DNA of 64,000 bases from Dendrobium chrysotoxum (lineage: Eukaryota; Streptophyta; Magnoliopsida; Asparagales; Orchidaceae), in NCBI GenBank assembly GCA_019925795.1, contig CM034310.1, positions 14,900,764 through 14,964,763 of the forward strand, written 5' to 3'. Of this stretch, positions 1 to 10,885 are shown in pieces; within the stretch, counting starts at the first letter, position 1; the number at the start of each line of letters is the position of its first letter. Below the pieces are notes generated by a model. That model worked only from the letters and a program-made list of their open reading frames with translations, had not been told where the DNA came from and searched no databases. The translations under genes and the position numbers were made by a program.

Positions 1-955
1 TTGAATCCTTATCTAACTGAACACTGGAACTCTTGGGAGTGTTGATTGACTTGGCTTTATCCATCTCATATTTCTTAAGGATATCTTTAATATATTTTAA
101 CTAACTAAGGAAAGTTCTATCATCCTTCTGCCTTATACTTAATCTAAAAAAGTAAGTCAGTTCTCGCATCATACTCATTTCAAACTCCTTCCTCATTATT
201 TTTAAAAATTCATCACACAGTTTTTCATTAGAAGATCCAAACAGAATATCATCAGCATAGATTTGGACAATCAGTAATTCATCTCCTACCTTTTTTAGAA
301 ATAGGGTGTTGTCTATGCTCCCCTTAACAAAGGTTCTTTCTAGTAGGAATGTGCTAAGTCTTTTATACCATGCACTGGGTGCTTATTTTAGTCCATATAA
401 AGCACTTTTTAATTTGAACACATGATTGGGAAATTAAGAATTTTTAAAACCTGGGGGTTATTTTACAAAAATATCTTCTTTTATTACCTCATTCAGAAAG
501 GCACTCTTGACATCCACTTAGAACTATTTGAATCCCATAAAATAGGCAAAGGCTAGTAGCACCCTAATGATTTCTAATCTAGCTATAGGGGCAAAAGTCT
601 CCTTAAAGTTAATCCCTTCTATCTGATTATATGCCTTAGCCATCAATCTTACCTTATTTCTAATCACCACACCAGAATTATTCATTTTATTTTTGAACAC
701 CCATTTAGTTCTAATAATAGTTTGATCGTTAGGTCTTTCAACTAGTTCCCAAGCATTATTCCTAACAAATTAATTCAATTCTTCTTGTATGGATAGGATC
801 TAGAATTCATTAAAAAGGGCTTGGTTGATGTTGGTGGGTTCAGTCTTTGAGATGAAGGTAGAGTGGTTTACTTCTTTTCTAAGTCCATGCCTAGTTCTAA
901 TACCTTCAGAAGGGTCTCCTAAGATTAGTTCTTTAGGTTGACTTAAAGAATATCT
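1..955 (-). pseudogene. copia reverse transcriptase fragment (element 1)
   Basis: This stretch translates in broken frames to the copia RT domain. The catalytic box appears as Y-A-D-D at 248-259 (minus), followed by the conserved region that copia RTs carry before RNase H, at the extreme left of the window. The region between the integrase and RT (about 840-955) is the variable linker. Several stops interrupt the reading, for example in the region 700-800. It aligns without rearrangement to 54,790-55,710 of element 3, which keeps YVDD. The reaction would be RNA- and DNA-templated DNA synthesis in the virus-like particle, but this copy is dead. Confidence 0.8.
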
Positions 956-1924
956 CTAATATCTAAGTAATGAAATTTCAGGTTCTTCCCTTTCCTCCAG
1001 ATTTATATATTCTTCTCCTTGGGTGACTTCTACAACCACTTCTTCTTCTTCCCTAGACCCTCCAGAATTATTTGATTCATCAAATACAACATGAGTGGTC
1101 TCCTCAACTACTAATATTCTTTTATTGAAGACACTATAGGATTTCCCAACACTTGAGTAACCTAGGAACACTCCTTCATTAGATTTTGGGTCAAACTTTT
1201 CTAGTCGAGACTTTTCATTATTCAGAATGAACACTTTACATCCAAAGACACAAAGGTGAGAGATATTGGGTGTCCTACCCTTAAGAATTTCATATGGTGT
1301 CTTGTTCAGCTTAGATCTAAGATTTACCCTATTCAGGACATGATAGGTTGTATTCACAGCTTCTGTCCAAAAGTATTTAGAAAGTGAGTATTCAACTAAC
1401 ATGGCTCTAACAGCTTCTACCAGGGTCTTATTCTTTCTTTCAGCTACCCCATTCTATTGAGGGGTCCTAAGAGCTAAAAAATTGTGATCTATTCCTTGCT
1501 CATTACAGAAAGACTCAAAATTTTTATTCTCAAATTCTCCATCATGGTCACTATAAATGGTTAAGATTTCACAACCTAGTTTCCTCTGAATCCAAGTGGA
1601 AAAAGATCTAAACTCCTCAAATGATTCAATTTTATGAGAAAGAAATCTAACCCAAGTAAATCTCGAATAATCATCAACTATTATATACCCAAAGACTTTT
1701 CCACCTTGGCTTGAAGTGCTGACTGGTCCAAAGAGATCTATATGAAGGACTTTTAAGGGTTTGGTAGTGTTAATGTCTTTGATTGAGTGGAAGGAGGATT
1801 TAACTTTCTTCCCTAACTGATAGGCATCACAGAAGTGGTCCTCAGTAAACTCAAGTTTGGGGACACCTCTCACTAAGTCTATTTGGGTGATCTTCCTAAG
1901 GCTTTTCATACTTGCATGACACAA
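956..1924 (-). pseudogene. copia integrase (element 1), one in-frame stop
   Basis: Two open stretches, 1,454-1,924 and 956-1,402, are in the same frame and are separated by a TAG at 1,451-1,453 and the next upstream ATG. The N-terminal zinc domain is seen as CHASM followed by DHFCDAYQLGKK, where the last zinc-binding Cys is Tyr. The first catalytic Asp is in LHIDLFGP, the second in YSDHDGEF, and the Glu lies in the AERKN box just past the stop. The C-terminal part (PNISHLCVFGCKVF, FLGYSSVGKSY) is typical of copia integrases. It would insert the cDNA into the host genome. The damaged zinc site and the stop argue that the product is not functional. Confidence 0.85.
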
Positions 1925-2352
1925 TCTCCTCTTCCAGAGCCATGATTCATCAATAATTATTTTTAAGCAAAGAGCAAATCAGCTTTAAAATAATTTAGAT
2001 CCAGCATAAATATTATTGATCCTTTTTCCTGCAAAATAATTTTGCCTTTTAAGCTTATAATGCAGCTGGTTGGCAGAAATTTTATGCTGAAGCCTTTATC
2101 ACAGAGCTGATTGATGCTGAACAGGTTATGTTTCAGTCCATCTACAAGTAAAACATTTTCAACAATTAAATTTTTTGAATCACCAATTATATCTGAGCCC
2201 ACCACTCTCCTATTGGTGTTATCTCCAAGTGTTACCTTGCCTCCTACCCAAGCCTCTAGCGAAATGAATTGATTTGCATCTCCATTTATATGCCTTGAAC
2301 ATTCGATGTCCAGGTACCACATGCTCTCATGAGGCCTTTTGTGAGAGCACAC
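1925..2352 (-). pseudogene. copia aspartic protease and pre-integrase region (element 1)
   Basis: The 129-codon open stretch 1,963-2,352 starts with the motif region HESMWYLD, where copia proteases have the catalytic D-S/T-G. Here the triad reads D-I-E, so the active site is lost. It continues into the conserved block GLKHNLFSINQLCDKGF that precedes the integrase zinc domain. The matching site in element 3 (56,981-56,998) still reads DSG, and in element 2 (17,841-17,858) it reads NSG. The protease would normally cleave the gag-pol polyprotein. Confidence 0.8.
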
Positions 2353-2399
2353 CTATAAATTCATCAGATGATAGATTTGGGAACCCAAACAGGTTTGGG

Positions 2400-3967
2400 T
2401 CCCATATTATGGAAAGAAGAATGAGATGTATGCATGCTATGCTATGAATTTTTTAATTTTGGTCTCCACACCAAATGTGTTCTGTGGTGAATGGTGCAAG
2501 TGTGGGAGATATGTCTTAGCATGCCCTAAAAAAAATATCTAACACCAGAAAAAAGGTTTACTAATCTATTTAGGTTATAATACCTCTTCCTATGTTTGAA
2601 TGATACATGCTTTGTTGAATGTTTATGAAACTCTTCCAGTGTATGCAATTTTTTATTTTCCTTGATGATTTTTGTTTAAAGTATTAAATTCATCTAGTAA
2701 AACCATGTGATTGCTATCCAAAATGGAATGATCTTTCCTTAGAATTTCATGCTCATTCTACAGATTTAAAAATTTAACTTTAAGGCTAGCATGTGCTTTC
2801 TTAATCTTCCTATATAAAAATAAATTCTTTTAGACTTCAACTAATTGATCATATATAAGCTCAGGTACCTCTTCTTAATCAGAGTGATCAAGGTGAACAT
2901 CAGCCATTAAGCACAGGTTTGTTACCTCCTCTTCTACTTCAATTTCAGAGAAGTCTGATGCTGAGTCCGCCTAGAAATCTTTTTGGATCCTTTTCTTGTC
3001 CTTCTTAAAATTAGGTTTTTCTTCACCCTTCTTCTTTCTAGGGTGTGCTTTCAGAGTTGGGCATTCAGACTTTAGATGCCCTGGCTTCCAGCATTCAAAG
3101 CAAATAACATTAGATGAAGCTTTAGAATTTTTATTATTCTTATCTTTATTCCACTTTTGATGATGCTTTTACTTTTTTCTCAAGAAGCTTTTGAATTTTT
3201 TAGTTATTAAAGTAATATCATCATCTTAAGAACTAGAAATATCAGTGACAAAATCATTAGCCTTCAAGGCTATAATTTTCTTTTACTTCTTTTCACCTAC
3301 ATCAAGCTGCCTTTGGTTCACTCCTTGCTCATAAGTAATTAGTGATCCAAGTAAGTTATCAATTGAATAAATATTTAAATCCTTAGATTTAGTAATGACA
3401 GTAATTTTTGTATCAAAGAAAGAAAGTAAGTATCTCATAATCTTCTTCACTTTTTCATAGTTTGTGAGTTCTCTTCCTATGGCATGCAGGGATGTAATAA
3501 TTTGTGTAAACCTAGTATATACTTCAAAAATTGATTCACTAGATTTCTTGTGAAAGAGTTCATAGTCATGAAGCAAAATATTTAGCCTAGATTGTTTAAC
3601 TTCAGTTGTTCCTTCATACATTATACATAATCTGTCCCAAATTTTTTTCGGTAGAATAAGTAGAGGCACACATGTAATCTTCAGATTTTAAGGCACAAAA
3701 AATATAATTCAAACACTTAATATTTAGTTGTGCCAAATCTCTATGATCAGTTGTCCATTCAGCAAAAGGGATTTTAATTTTTATGCCATTAATAAGATGA
3801 AAAGGTGCAGAATATCCATCATTAACTAACATCCACATGCGATAATTAATTGATTGTAAAAAGGTGGACATGCAAGTTTTCCAAAAATCAAAAGGGATAT
3901 TATCAAATAGAGGTGGTCTAGTAATTAAATATCCTTCCGTGGTGTTGAGATTACTAAAGTTAGCCAT
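2400..3967 (-). pseudogene. Sirevirus gag (element 1), frameshifted
   Basis: The start codon is at 3,965-3,967 and the N-terminus MANFSNLNTTEGY matches the gag start of element 2 at 16,011. The capsid-like UBN2-type part runs 3,967 to about 3,283 over two overlapping frames (3,614-3,967 and 3,283-3,669), so a frameshift lies near 3,640. A CCHC zinc knuckle at about 3,059-3,106 (CFECWKPGHLKSEC) has all four metal ligands, unlike the other two copies. A coiled-coil-like, Lys/Glu/Leu-rich extension follows (about 2,560-2,950). Gag forms the virus-like particle and binds the element RNA. A TAG near 2,970 and further stops break it. Confidence 0.8.
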
Positions 3968-4012
3968 TGATTAAAATTTAAAAGTTTTCTAAAGCTTAAT
4001 TTTATGAATCCC

Positions 4013-4024
4013 GCTCTAATATCA
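4013..4024 (-). promoter_or_regulatory. Degenerate primer-binding site (initiator Met-tRNA type)
   Basis: On the minus strand this reads TGATATTAGAGC, two mismatches from the TGGTATCAGAGC seen intact at 15,954-15,965 (plus) and 58,892-58,903 (minus). It sits two bases from the LTR end at 4,027, as a PBS should. It would prime minus-strand cDNA synthesis. Confidence 0.8.
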
Positions 4025-4026
4025 CT

Positions 4027-5228
4027 TGAAAGTTTGTGAGGATGATTAAACCCTATAGAACTAGCCCAAGGCTAACTTAAAGGGGAGTGAATTAGTGTTT
4101 TAAAAATTCTTAAACAAAAATGAAAAATCTTTTTATCTTTATAAATATTTTAAAAACTAAATAATCTTAAGCGGAAGAAGATATCAAATTCAAGGATTTC
4201 AACCATAGAATAAATCACAGAAAAGTATAAAAATAAAATATAAAAAAGTAATAAGAAAGAGCACATAAAATTTTATAGTGGTTCGATTAAATCTGACCTA
4301 TGTCCACTCCCCAGAAGCTCCCATTCCAGGTATTGCACTAATGAGTTAGTGTCTCTCCCAAAACATACTCTCTATCACTCTCAAGAAGAAATTCACAGAA
4401 GGAATCTATTGATAGTCAGTTTTTGGACACTTATATATGAAAGACAAGAAAAACCATCTAGAAAACTAAAAATTTTAAAAACTAAAAATTTCAAGTTTGA
4501 TAGACTTAGATCATACGTACGAATAGTTTAAAAAGAAAATTTTCATCCGGTATGATGCTGTATGAATATGATTTCGTACTCTATGGATCGTTTGTACGAA
4601 CCTACATCATAAAGTATGAACAGTTCAAAAAATGAACCCATTCATCTCTATGATCATGCATGAATCTCATTTTGTACTCTGACCAGTATTTGTACGAACC
4701 TATATCATACAGTATAATCAGTTCAAAAAGTATTGAGTTCGTACAGTACAAACTGGTACGAACCTAATTTTGTACTCTGATTGGCGTATGTACGAACCCT
4801 ATATCGTACAATATGAACTGTACTTAGAAAATTTTTCTTGGCATGGTTCGATAACTCCATTTTGGAGGAACACTCAGAATAAATTATCCCATACTATCCA
4901 TGATAGTACAATATGATTAGTTTTAAAAATACAAGTTTTGCACTCCCCCAGTATGTATGTGTGCGGTTACCCAATTATAATCATACTATCTCAGACTCAA
5001 GAAAATTATAAAAAGTACAGACTTCAATTATAATAAACTCTAATCTAATCTATCTTAAAGTCTTTAGTAGTCTGGAGTATAATTTTCCTGAAATGTTAGT
5101 TCACACAAACAACATAAATAATATTTTCAATATATGTTAAGAGAAACAGTAATCAACATAATAAGATTTTGGAATCATAAAAAACACACATGATATAAAA
5201 ACATAGTTATGAGAACTAAGATGCAATA
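4027..5228 (-). repeat. Type A Sirevirus LTR, shared between two internal regions
   Basis: The LTR starts at TGAAAGTTTG next to the PBS and ends in GCAATA where other copies have GCAACA. The right neighbour is a polypurine tract (5,229-5,244), not unrelated flanking DNA. It contains degenerate GTAC-centred palindromes at about 4,510-4,815 and a rare remnant of the ~40-bp hairpin units. At about 1.2 kb it is shorter than the 1.7-1.8 kb of the other copies, mainly because the hairpin array is reduced. It is bounded on the left by gag and PBS and on the right by a 3' leader. Confidence 0.75.
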
Positions 5229-5890
5229 ATCTCCCCTTTTTTTATGATGGCAAAACTATTATTGGTTGAGTTAACAATTAAAGCAAATTTTCTCCTTAGC
5301 TCCCCCTAAATGAATGACCAATTGAAAATAAAGGGTTCCCATGAAGATCAAAACACAAACCTAACCCTAAAATTAAAAAGAAATAAAACACAAAAACTAC
5401 TAAAATAAAAATAACTTGAACAGAAACACGAAAATAAAAAAAACACATAAAACATACACACATCCTAAACATACACACACATATTCTAAATGTATACACA
5501 TTCACAATACAACACATACATACATTCAACACACATACATCTAGCAAACAATCAAAAATATCAATCATCAAACAATATTATGACTCCCCCTTTTAACAAC
5601 AACAAAAAGGGAAGTATACCTTGAAATGAAAAGTTTCTATGGAAAAATCAAACAAGTTGATGACGAAGAAGATTTGAAGGTAATTGCAAATACAACATTA
5701 ACTTCCTACTGCTAAAAAGAAAAAGGTCAAATTTTAAATCAAAGAACAACTAAGATAACAAAATTCAACCAAGTTCACTATTCATTCTAGACAAAAATAA
5801 AAAAATATAATTATTACAGAAATGATGAAATAAAGATTAATTATTTTTTAATTCAATAGTGAAGATTATTGCTAATTATATGGATTTGTA
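5229..5890 (-). mobile_element. 3' leader of another Sirevirus copy, with two polypurine tracts
   Basis: Read on the minus strand, the region ends in the polypurine tract AAAAAAAGGGGAGAT at 5,229-5,243, directly against the LTR at 5,228. A second purine tract with the sequence AAAAGGGGGAGTCAT lies at about 5,581-5,598. This matches the arrangement before the 3' LTR of element 2 (26,970-27,105) and element 3 (50,785-51,000). The CA-rich stretch 5,400-5,570 gives an open frame of 91 codons rich in Cys, Val and Phe, which I regard as low-complexity sequence and not a gene. Beyond about 5,620 I see nothing identifiable until the LTR fragment. Confidence 0.65.
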
Positions 5891-6678
5891 TGAAATTTAG
5901 AATGTTAAAGGAAAGATTAGTATTTTTGTTGCTTATCTCTCTTGAGAGTGGCCATTGAGTGTGAGTGTTTGGGAGAGATTGTGAGAGTGGAGTGTGAGAG
6001 ATCTAGTGAGGGGGAGTTGTGAGGGTTTCACAAGGTTTCCCAAAGCGAGTATCTCTTTGTCTTCTTCAAGTTTCTGTCCATCTCCTCTGGAGGGTTTTGA
6101 GGGAAGATTTTCAACATTGTGTCTGGTTCTCTGCCTACACCAGGAGGGTGAAAAAGGATGACTAGGTTCTCTGCCTTCACCAGGAGGGTAAAAAAGGATG
6201 ATGATTCTCTGCCTTCACCAGGAGGGTGAAAAAAGATGACGGGTTCTCTGCCTTCATCAGGTGGGTGTAAAAGGACGACTGATCTCTATCACACCAGGTT
6301 GGTGGGAGAGAGTTTGTAAGGGCTTCTCTGCCTTGCTATGAGAGAAAAAGGTGAGTCACTATTGTTTAGTGCAATACCTGAAGAAGGAGTCTTCAGGGAG
6401 TGGACGTAGGTCTAATTGGACCAAACCACTATAAAATTTGGTGTTCCTCTATTTTCTTTTATTTTGCGCATTTTTTATTTTACACACTTTAATGTTTAAT
6501 GGTTGAATAATATTATGTGAAAATCATATCTAATCAACTGTATATTTTAAGGATCGTTTATTAAGTTTTCTAGAAATGGTTTTGAGTAATCCAGGAAAAT
6601 TTTTAAATAACTAATTCACCCCTCTCTTGGTTAGCCTTGGGATATATCTACTAGGTCTAAAACCTATTCGTACTTTCA
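5890..6678 (+). repeat. 3' portion of a plus-strand type A Sirevirus LTR
   Basis: The segment matches 15,130-15,951 of the element 2 LTR: the GTGAGGGGGAGTT box (about 6,007), the tandem hairpin units (6,123-6,350), the conserved GGAGTGGACGTAGGTC box (about 6,397-6,412), CTATAAAATTTGG, and the terminal part before TACTTTCA ending at 6,678. The left part of the LTR is missing, so this is a truncated copy. The left edge at about 5,890 is approximate. Confidence 0.75.
6123..6350 (+). repeat. Tandem ~40-bp hairpin units in LTR fragment
   Basis: Four to five units each begin with GGTTCTCTGCC or a close variant and contain an inverted repeat such as TTCACC with GGTGAA or its decayed form. They are the same array as at 15,352-15,605 and 34,192-34,390. 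Confidence 0.8.
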
Positions 6679-6689
6679 CTCTATTGGTC

Positions 6690-7420
6690 TCCAAATGTCA
6701 TTTCAAATCTATTGAACCCATCCAGCTCCTGGGTCAACCTAGTTAACCAAGTCAATCAGGGTTTACCCAATGACCCATTAAGGGCTCAAATAGGTTATTT
6801 GACTTAGATGACCATTTTGATCCCTAAAATAACCTCCACCAGACTCTAGATATCCAATCAAATTTATTAAGCCCAAATCCTGGTCCTGAGTCAACCTGGT
6901 TGACCAAGTCAACCCAGGTTGACCAGTTCAAACCCTTAAGCTTTTGTACTTTGAATCAAGCTTCAAATGCATTCAAACCTCATTCAAACTTCATTTAAAC
7001 ATACCCTTGACGATTTGGGTTGGATTGGACACCATGACCCAGTCATCAGTTGACTTGGTCAACTAAACCCAGATCTGGTCAACTTAAGTTAATATGGGTC
7101 CTTTGAAGACTCAAGTTCAAGTTCAATCCAATCAAGACTTTTAAACATTCAGAACCATTCAATTACATGATTTAAATATTCTTATAATCACCATGAGTTA
7201 AATCATGGTTAAGTTGACATGGTCAATTCCAAAAAATATGGTCAAATCACTTTAAAACTTTCTTTAACACATTCAAATTCCAATCCTTAAGCACTAAAAC
7301 TCCTCCAACCCATTCACATAGCTCATCAAGCTTCCTCCATGCCAACTAAGCAGTCAACTTACCTGTTTGACTAGTCAAATAGTTAAATTAAGTTTTAAAA
7401 TGGTCAAACCTAGTCAAACC
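6690..7420 (+). promoter_or_regulatory. Cluster of TTGAC(C/T) motifs, several as palindromes
   Basis: The motif TTGAC or its complement occurs more than ten times, including perfect inverted pairs such as GTCAACCTGGTTGAC at 6,890-6,904 followed at once by GTCAACCCAGGTTGAC. TTGAC(C/T) is the W-box bound by WRKY factors. The use as a control region of the long LTR is inference from density and from the similar cluster at the equivalent place in copy B (32,020-32,356 and 36,100-36,150). Confidence 0.4.
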
Positions 7421-7739
7421 ATTCCCTAGAGCTAATCTATTCTACATCAAATCATTAACACAGCTTGAGTAGACTCTAGAGGCTTCTAAGACCTTCCTTA
7501 ATCCCTGGCTTAGTTTTAATTAGATGTTAATCCTTCCACATGGGCATAAGAGGACATAGAGAGCTTTCCACCTCATGTCCTTTTGCCCTTGTGATTCCCC
7601 TGCTCTCTAACCGTTTAGGACACGTAGATATCATTAGGGGAAGCTTCCAAACAAATTAAAGCCATCCAATAAGCCTACGGCCATTTGAATAGGGGAATAT
7701 GTTTAAATCAAGCATCATTCTCCATCTAACCTTCACTCA

Positions 7740-8340
7740 CTACACTTGAGCTCCGCCAGCTGGCCCTTATTTTGTTCAAGCTTCCAGGGTCATCCTCTTG
7801 GCATTCCAAGTTAAGATCGGTCGGTCAAAGCTCGCCGGCGGTGTGTTCCTGATGAACTAAGGCCTTAATTAGTCCAAAGGCCATAACGCTCGATCCAAAG
7901 CTTTCCAGACCGCGACCCCTGAAGATGGATTGAGCGTGGACAATTTCATTTAAAATGGTTGAGTATATCGAGCGAACGAGCCCTTTTTCCTCATTAGTGA
8001 TTTGGGTTTGGAAGTGCATGAACTACACATTTTCTAGACCATTGATCGCATGATTAATGGCCCAAATCAAGCCATTCTGCGATCTATCCGACCATGTATT
8101 TACGGTTGATCAAATTTTTGCACGTCCGCTTTGATAAGAGCCATTGATTCTGAACCGTATAGAATCAATGGTGATGATCTATGTTGACATGGTTAAGTAT
8201 CAAACCACACACTAATGCATGGTCTGCCCAGGTGCTGACACGTGGAAGACGTAACACACTACAGCTGTCACCGCCATCGCTTTCTACGTTGGACGAACCC
8301 GGATGCGCCACGTGGGATCCAGTCGTTGGCGTCGCCGCTA
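7740..8340 (+). other. GC-richer island inside AT-rich LTR
   Basis: This block is much richer in G and C, with CpG-containing runs such as GCTCGCCGGCGG, than the DNA on either side, and it stops abruptly at 8,341 where almost pure A/T begins with TATTTATTTAAATT. The equivalent stretch of copy B is about 38,230-39,050 and is more decayed. A promoter near the end of the island is possible. No protein family is seen in any frame. Confidence 0.4.
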
Positions 8341-9400
8341 TTTATTTAAATTGATTTTAAATTAATTTAAAATCAATTTAAATTTAGTTTTTTTAAATAA
8401 ATATTAAAAACTAATTTTAAATTCAAAATTTTAATGTAATACATGAAAATTTTTAGAATTTTAAAACCTTTAATTTAAAATTAAGAATATTTTAAAATAT
8501 ATTATATATTTTAAACATTTTTAAACATTTGTTTATTTTAATATTTAACTAATATTTAATTAAATATTAACATAAATATTTCCAAGATTTTAAATTTTAT
8601 TTTAAAAATATTTTAAATACTCATTGATATTATTTTAAATATTTTATTTCAAAATTAAATTAAATTTAAATTTATTTTAATATTTTAGATAATTTGACAA
8701 CTTTCAAAATTTCATTATATTTTAATTAATATTAATTTAAATATTTTTAAAAAAAATTGAAAATTTATTTTTAAAATACTTTAAACAATTAAAGAATTAT
8801 TTTAAGATTATTTAATTTGAAATTGAAACTAATTTGAGAAATATTTTATATTTCAAATTTTTAATTAATTAATTAGATATTTATTTAATATTCAATTATA
8901 ATTAAATTCAAATAATATAAATTTTTTTTAAAGTTAATTATTTTTAATAATATTAAAATTTAAGAAATAATTTAATTTAATTTGATAATTATTTTAAATA
9001 TTAATTAATTTTAATTTAATTTAAAACTTTAAAAATTCATAAAAAATTCAATTTAAATAAAAAAATATGTATAATATATTAGAATTCTCAAAATTTTAAA
9101 TAATTAGATTTAAAATTGATTTCAGATTTTAAACTTTGATATATTTTAAGTATTTTTAAATCTTTAATAATTTTAATATTTAATTAATATTTAATTAAAT
9201 ATTTAAACAAATATTCTCAAATTATCTTGAATAATCAGTGGATCTCTCAAGGTATTTTGAAATTATTTAACGATATTTTGAAATTATTTTCATAATATTT
9301 GAAATATTAATATTAAGACTTGTATTTTTAAATATATGCATATATATATTTTAAAATCTTATTTTAAAATTATATATACATTAAATCTTTAAAATGTTGA
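8341..9400. other. Extremely AT-rich stretch, no gene
   Basis: Nearly all bases are A or T, with many TTTAAA and AATTAA words. I see no open frame, RNA gene or terminal repeat. It is part of copy A of the long LTR; the matching AT-rich part of copy B is about 39,050-40,500. Confidence 0.7.
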
Positions 9401-10625
9401 GAGATCTCTTGAAGTTTAAACATAGCTTGAGTATGTGAATGGAATTCATGGGGAAGGGTTAGTGGATAATTATGTTCCAATCATTCACTAATCAAATAAT
9501 TAATTATGTTAATTAATGCTTAATCCTTACATGCTTAGGGTGCACACACACCACTTAGTTTAGGTTCTCTTAGATATAGGATCTGATTGGTGTGATTACA
9601 TGTTGTTTATAAGCATCCAAGGGTTAGTAGGACTTTGATTTAAACCTACTTAACTTAGTGACATCATTAAGGATAATAATTAAGGGCATATATTTAGAGA
9701 ATTTAAAAAAATTACAATAATTAGGATATACCTTCTATTGACTTGAAACTTTGAACATTCAAACATAGTGATATTCTATGCTCTAGGAAAAATTCTCACT
9801 GATTTTTGAAACCATTAAGCCCCTTAATTAATTTACTTAGATTTAAACTCTTAATTAAGCCTTAAAAATTTTTAAAATTTTAATAAATCAAATTTAAATC
9901 CAAAAATTATGTATAATACCTCAAACTGACCAAACTTGAGTCCTTAATCAAATAAAAATAAAAACCCCATTGACTGGACTTTAAAATTAAGCTCAATTTA
10001 ATTTTAATTAAAATTTAACATTTAATTAATTTAATTAATTAAAAATAATTAAAAATTCCCAAACACTTATGAATCTATCCTTAGGTCATTTTTACCTTTG
10101 GAGATGATTTCAAAGAGTTGGGAGTTCATTTGAAGCAAAATCATTAACACTCCTCTAATTAAACAATTTTAAAAATTCAATAAATATACAAACTTTGAAA
10201 ATGATAACTAATTCCAGAGAATTCTAAATTGAGCCAACTCAAAGGCATTCAACTCCAATTAAGATCTAATATTTATCAAAAATATCAAACCTCCAGAAAT
10301 TATTCAAATTTTAAAAGTCAATTATTTGGTCAAACTCAGGTCAAGACCAAGTCAAAACTTCATAACTAAATATAAAAAAATTTAAATCTAGCAAACTTAG
10401 TGTCTAATTACTCATCTTAAGATCTAGCATTTTATAAAAATACTAACTTTTCAAAATTTAATCTTAATAAAAAAGTCAACTTTCAACCCCTTAGTTTAAT
10501 AATTTAAAATAATCCAAAAAATTTTAAAATTTGATAATTAATTTCAAATTCCAAAAAATATTAAATTAATATTTAAATCACTCAACCAACCCCTTAATAC
10601 ATAATAACCACTTTAAAGATGAATT

Positions 10626-10885
10626 TTTTGGGGTGACTACTCCGGGCTACAGGGCTACGTGTCCTAAGGAGGCTTTGTTCCTCGAGTTTGGTGGCACAAC
10701 GCCATAAATGGATTCAATGGAGTGTTAAAACTTTAAAATTAATTAGTTATTAGTGATTTAAATAAAATTAAAATCTTTAATCTAATTATATCAACCAAGT
10801 TTATAGGATGGACTACTCCGGGCTATGGGGTTACGTGTCTTAAGGAGGCTTTGTTCCTCCAGCCTGGTGGCACAACGCCACGAAC
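10626..10885 (+). repeat. Duplicated ~80-bp GC-richer module with short hairpins
   Basis: Two copies, 10,626-10,705 and 10,805-10,885, share GACTACTCCGGGCTA, ACGTGTC, AAGGAGGCTTTGTTCCTC and GGTGGCACAACGCCA. The last can fold as GTGGC with GCCAC in the second copy, and GGAGG can pair with CCTCC. Minus-strand equivalents, also as two copies, are at 62,868-62,940 and 63,045-63,118. Conservation of the pair within strongly diverged AT-rich DNA suggests a functional element of the LTR. Confidence 0.6.

Larger units (their letters stand above)
1..4026 (-). mobile_element. Element 1: Sirevirus-like Ty1/copia internal region, 3' end outside window
   Basis: The minus strand, read from 4,026 down to 1, gives a degenerate PBS, gag, CCHC knuckle, protease, integrase and the reverse transcriptase in copia order (integrase before RT). 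The copy is collinear with element 3 (54,092-58,850) and element 2 (16,011-20,841). It carries many stops and frameshifts, so it is not active. RNase H and the 3' LTR lie beyond the left edge of the window. The Sirevirus assignment is inferred from the gag type, the coiled-coil extension and the extra ORF seen in the sister copies. Confidence 0.85.

Noticed and set aside
5296..5571. Minus-strand 91-codon frame rich in Cys, Val and Phe
   Set aside because: It comes from a CA-rich simple stretch in a retroelement leader; no motif, and the composition explains the open frame.
7825..8019. 64-codon minus-strand frame in the GC-richer island
   Set aside because: No match to a family that I know, not supported by copy B at the equivalent place, and within non-coding LTR.
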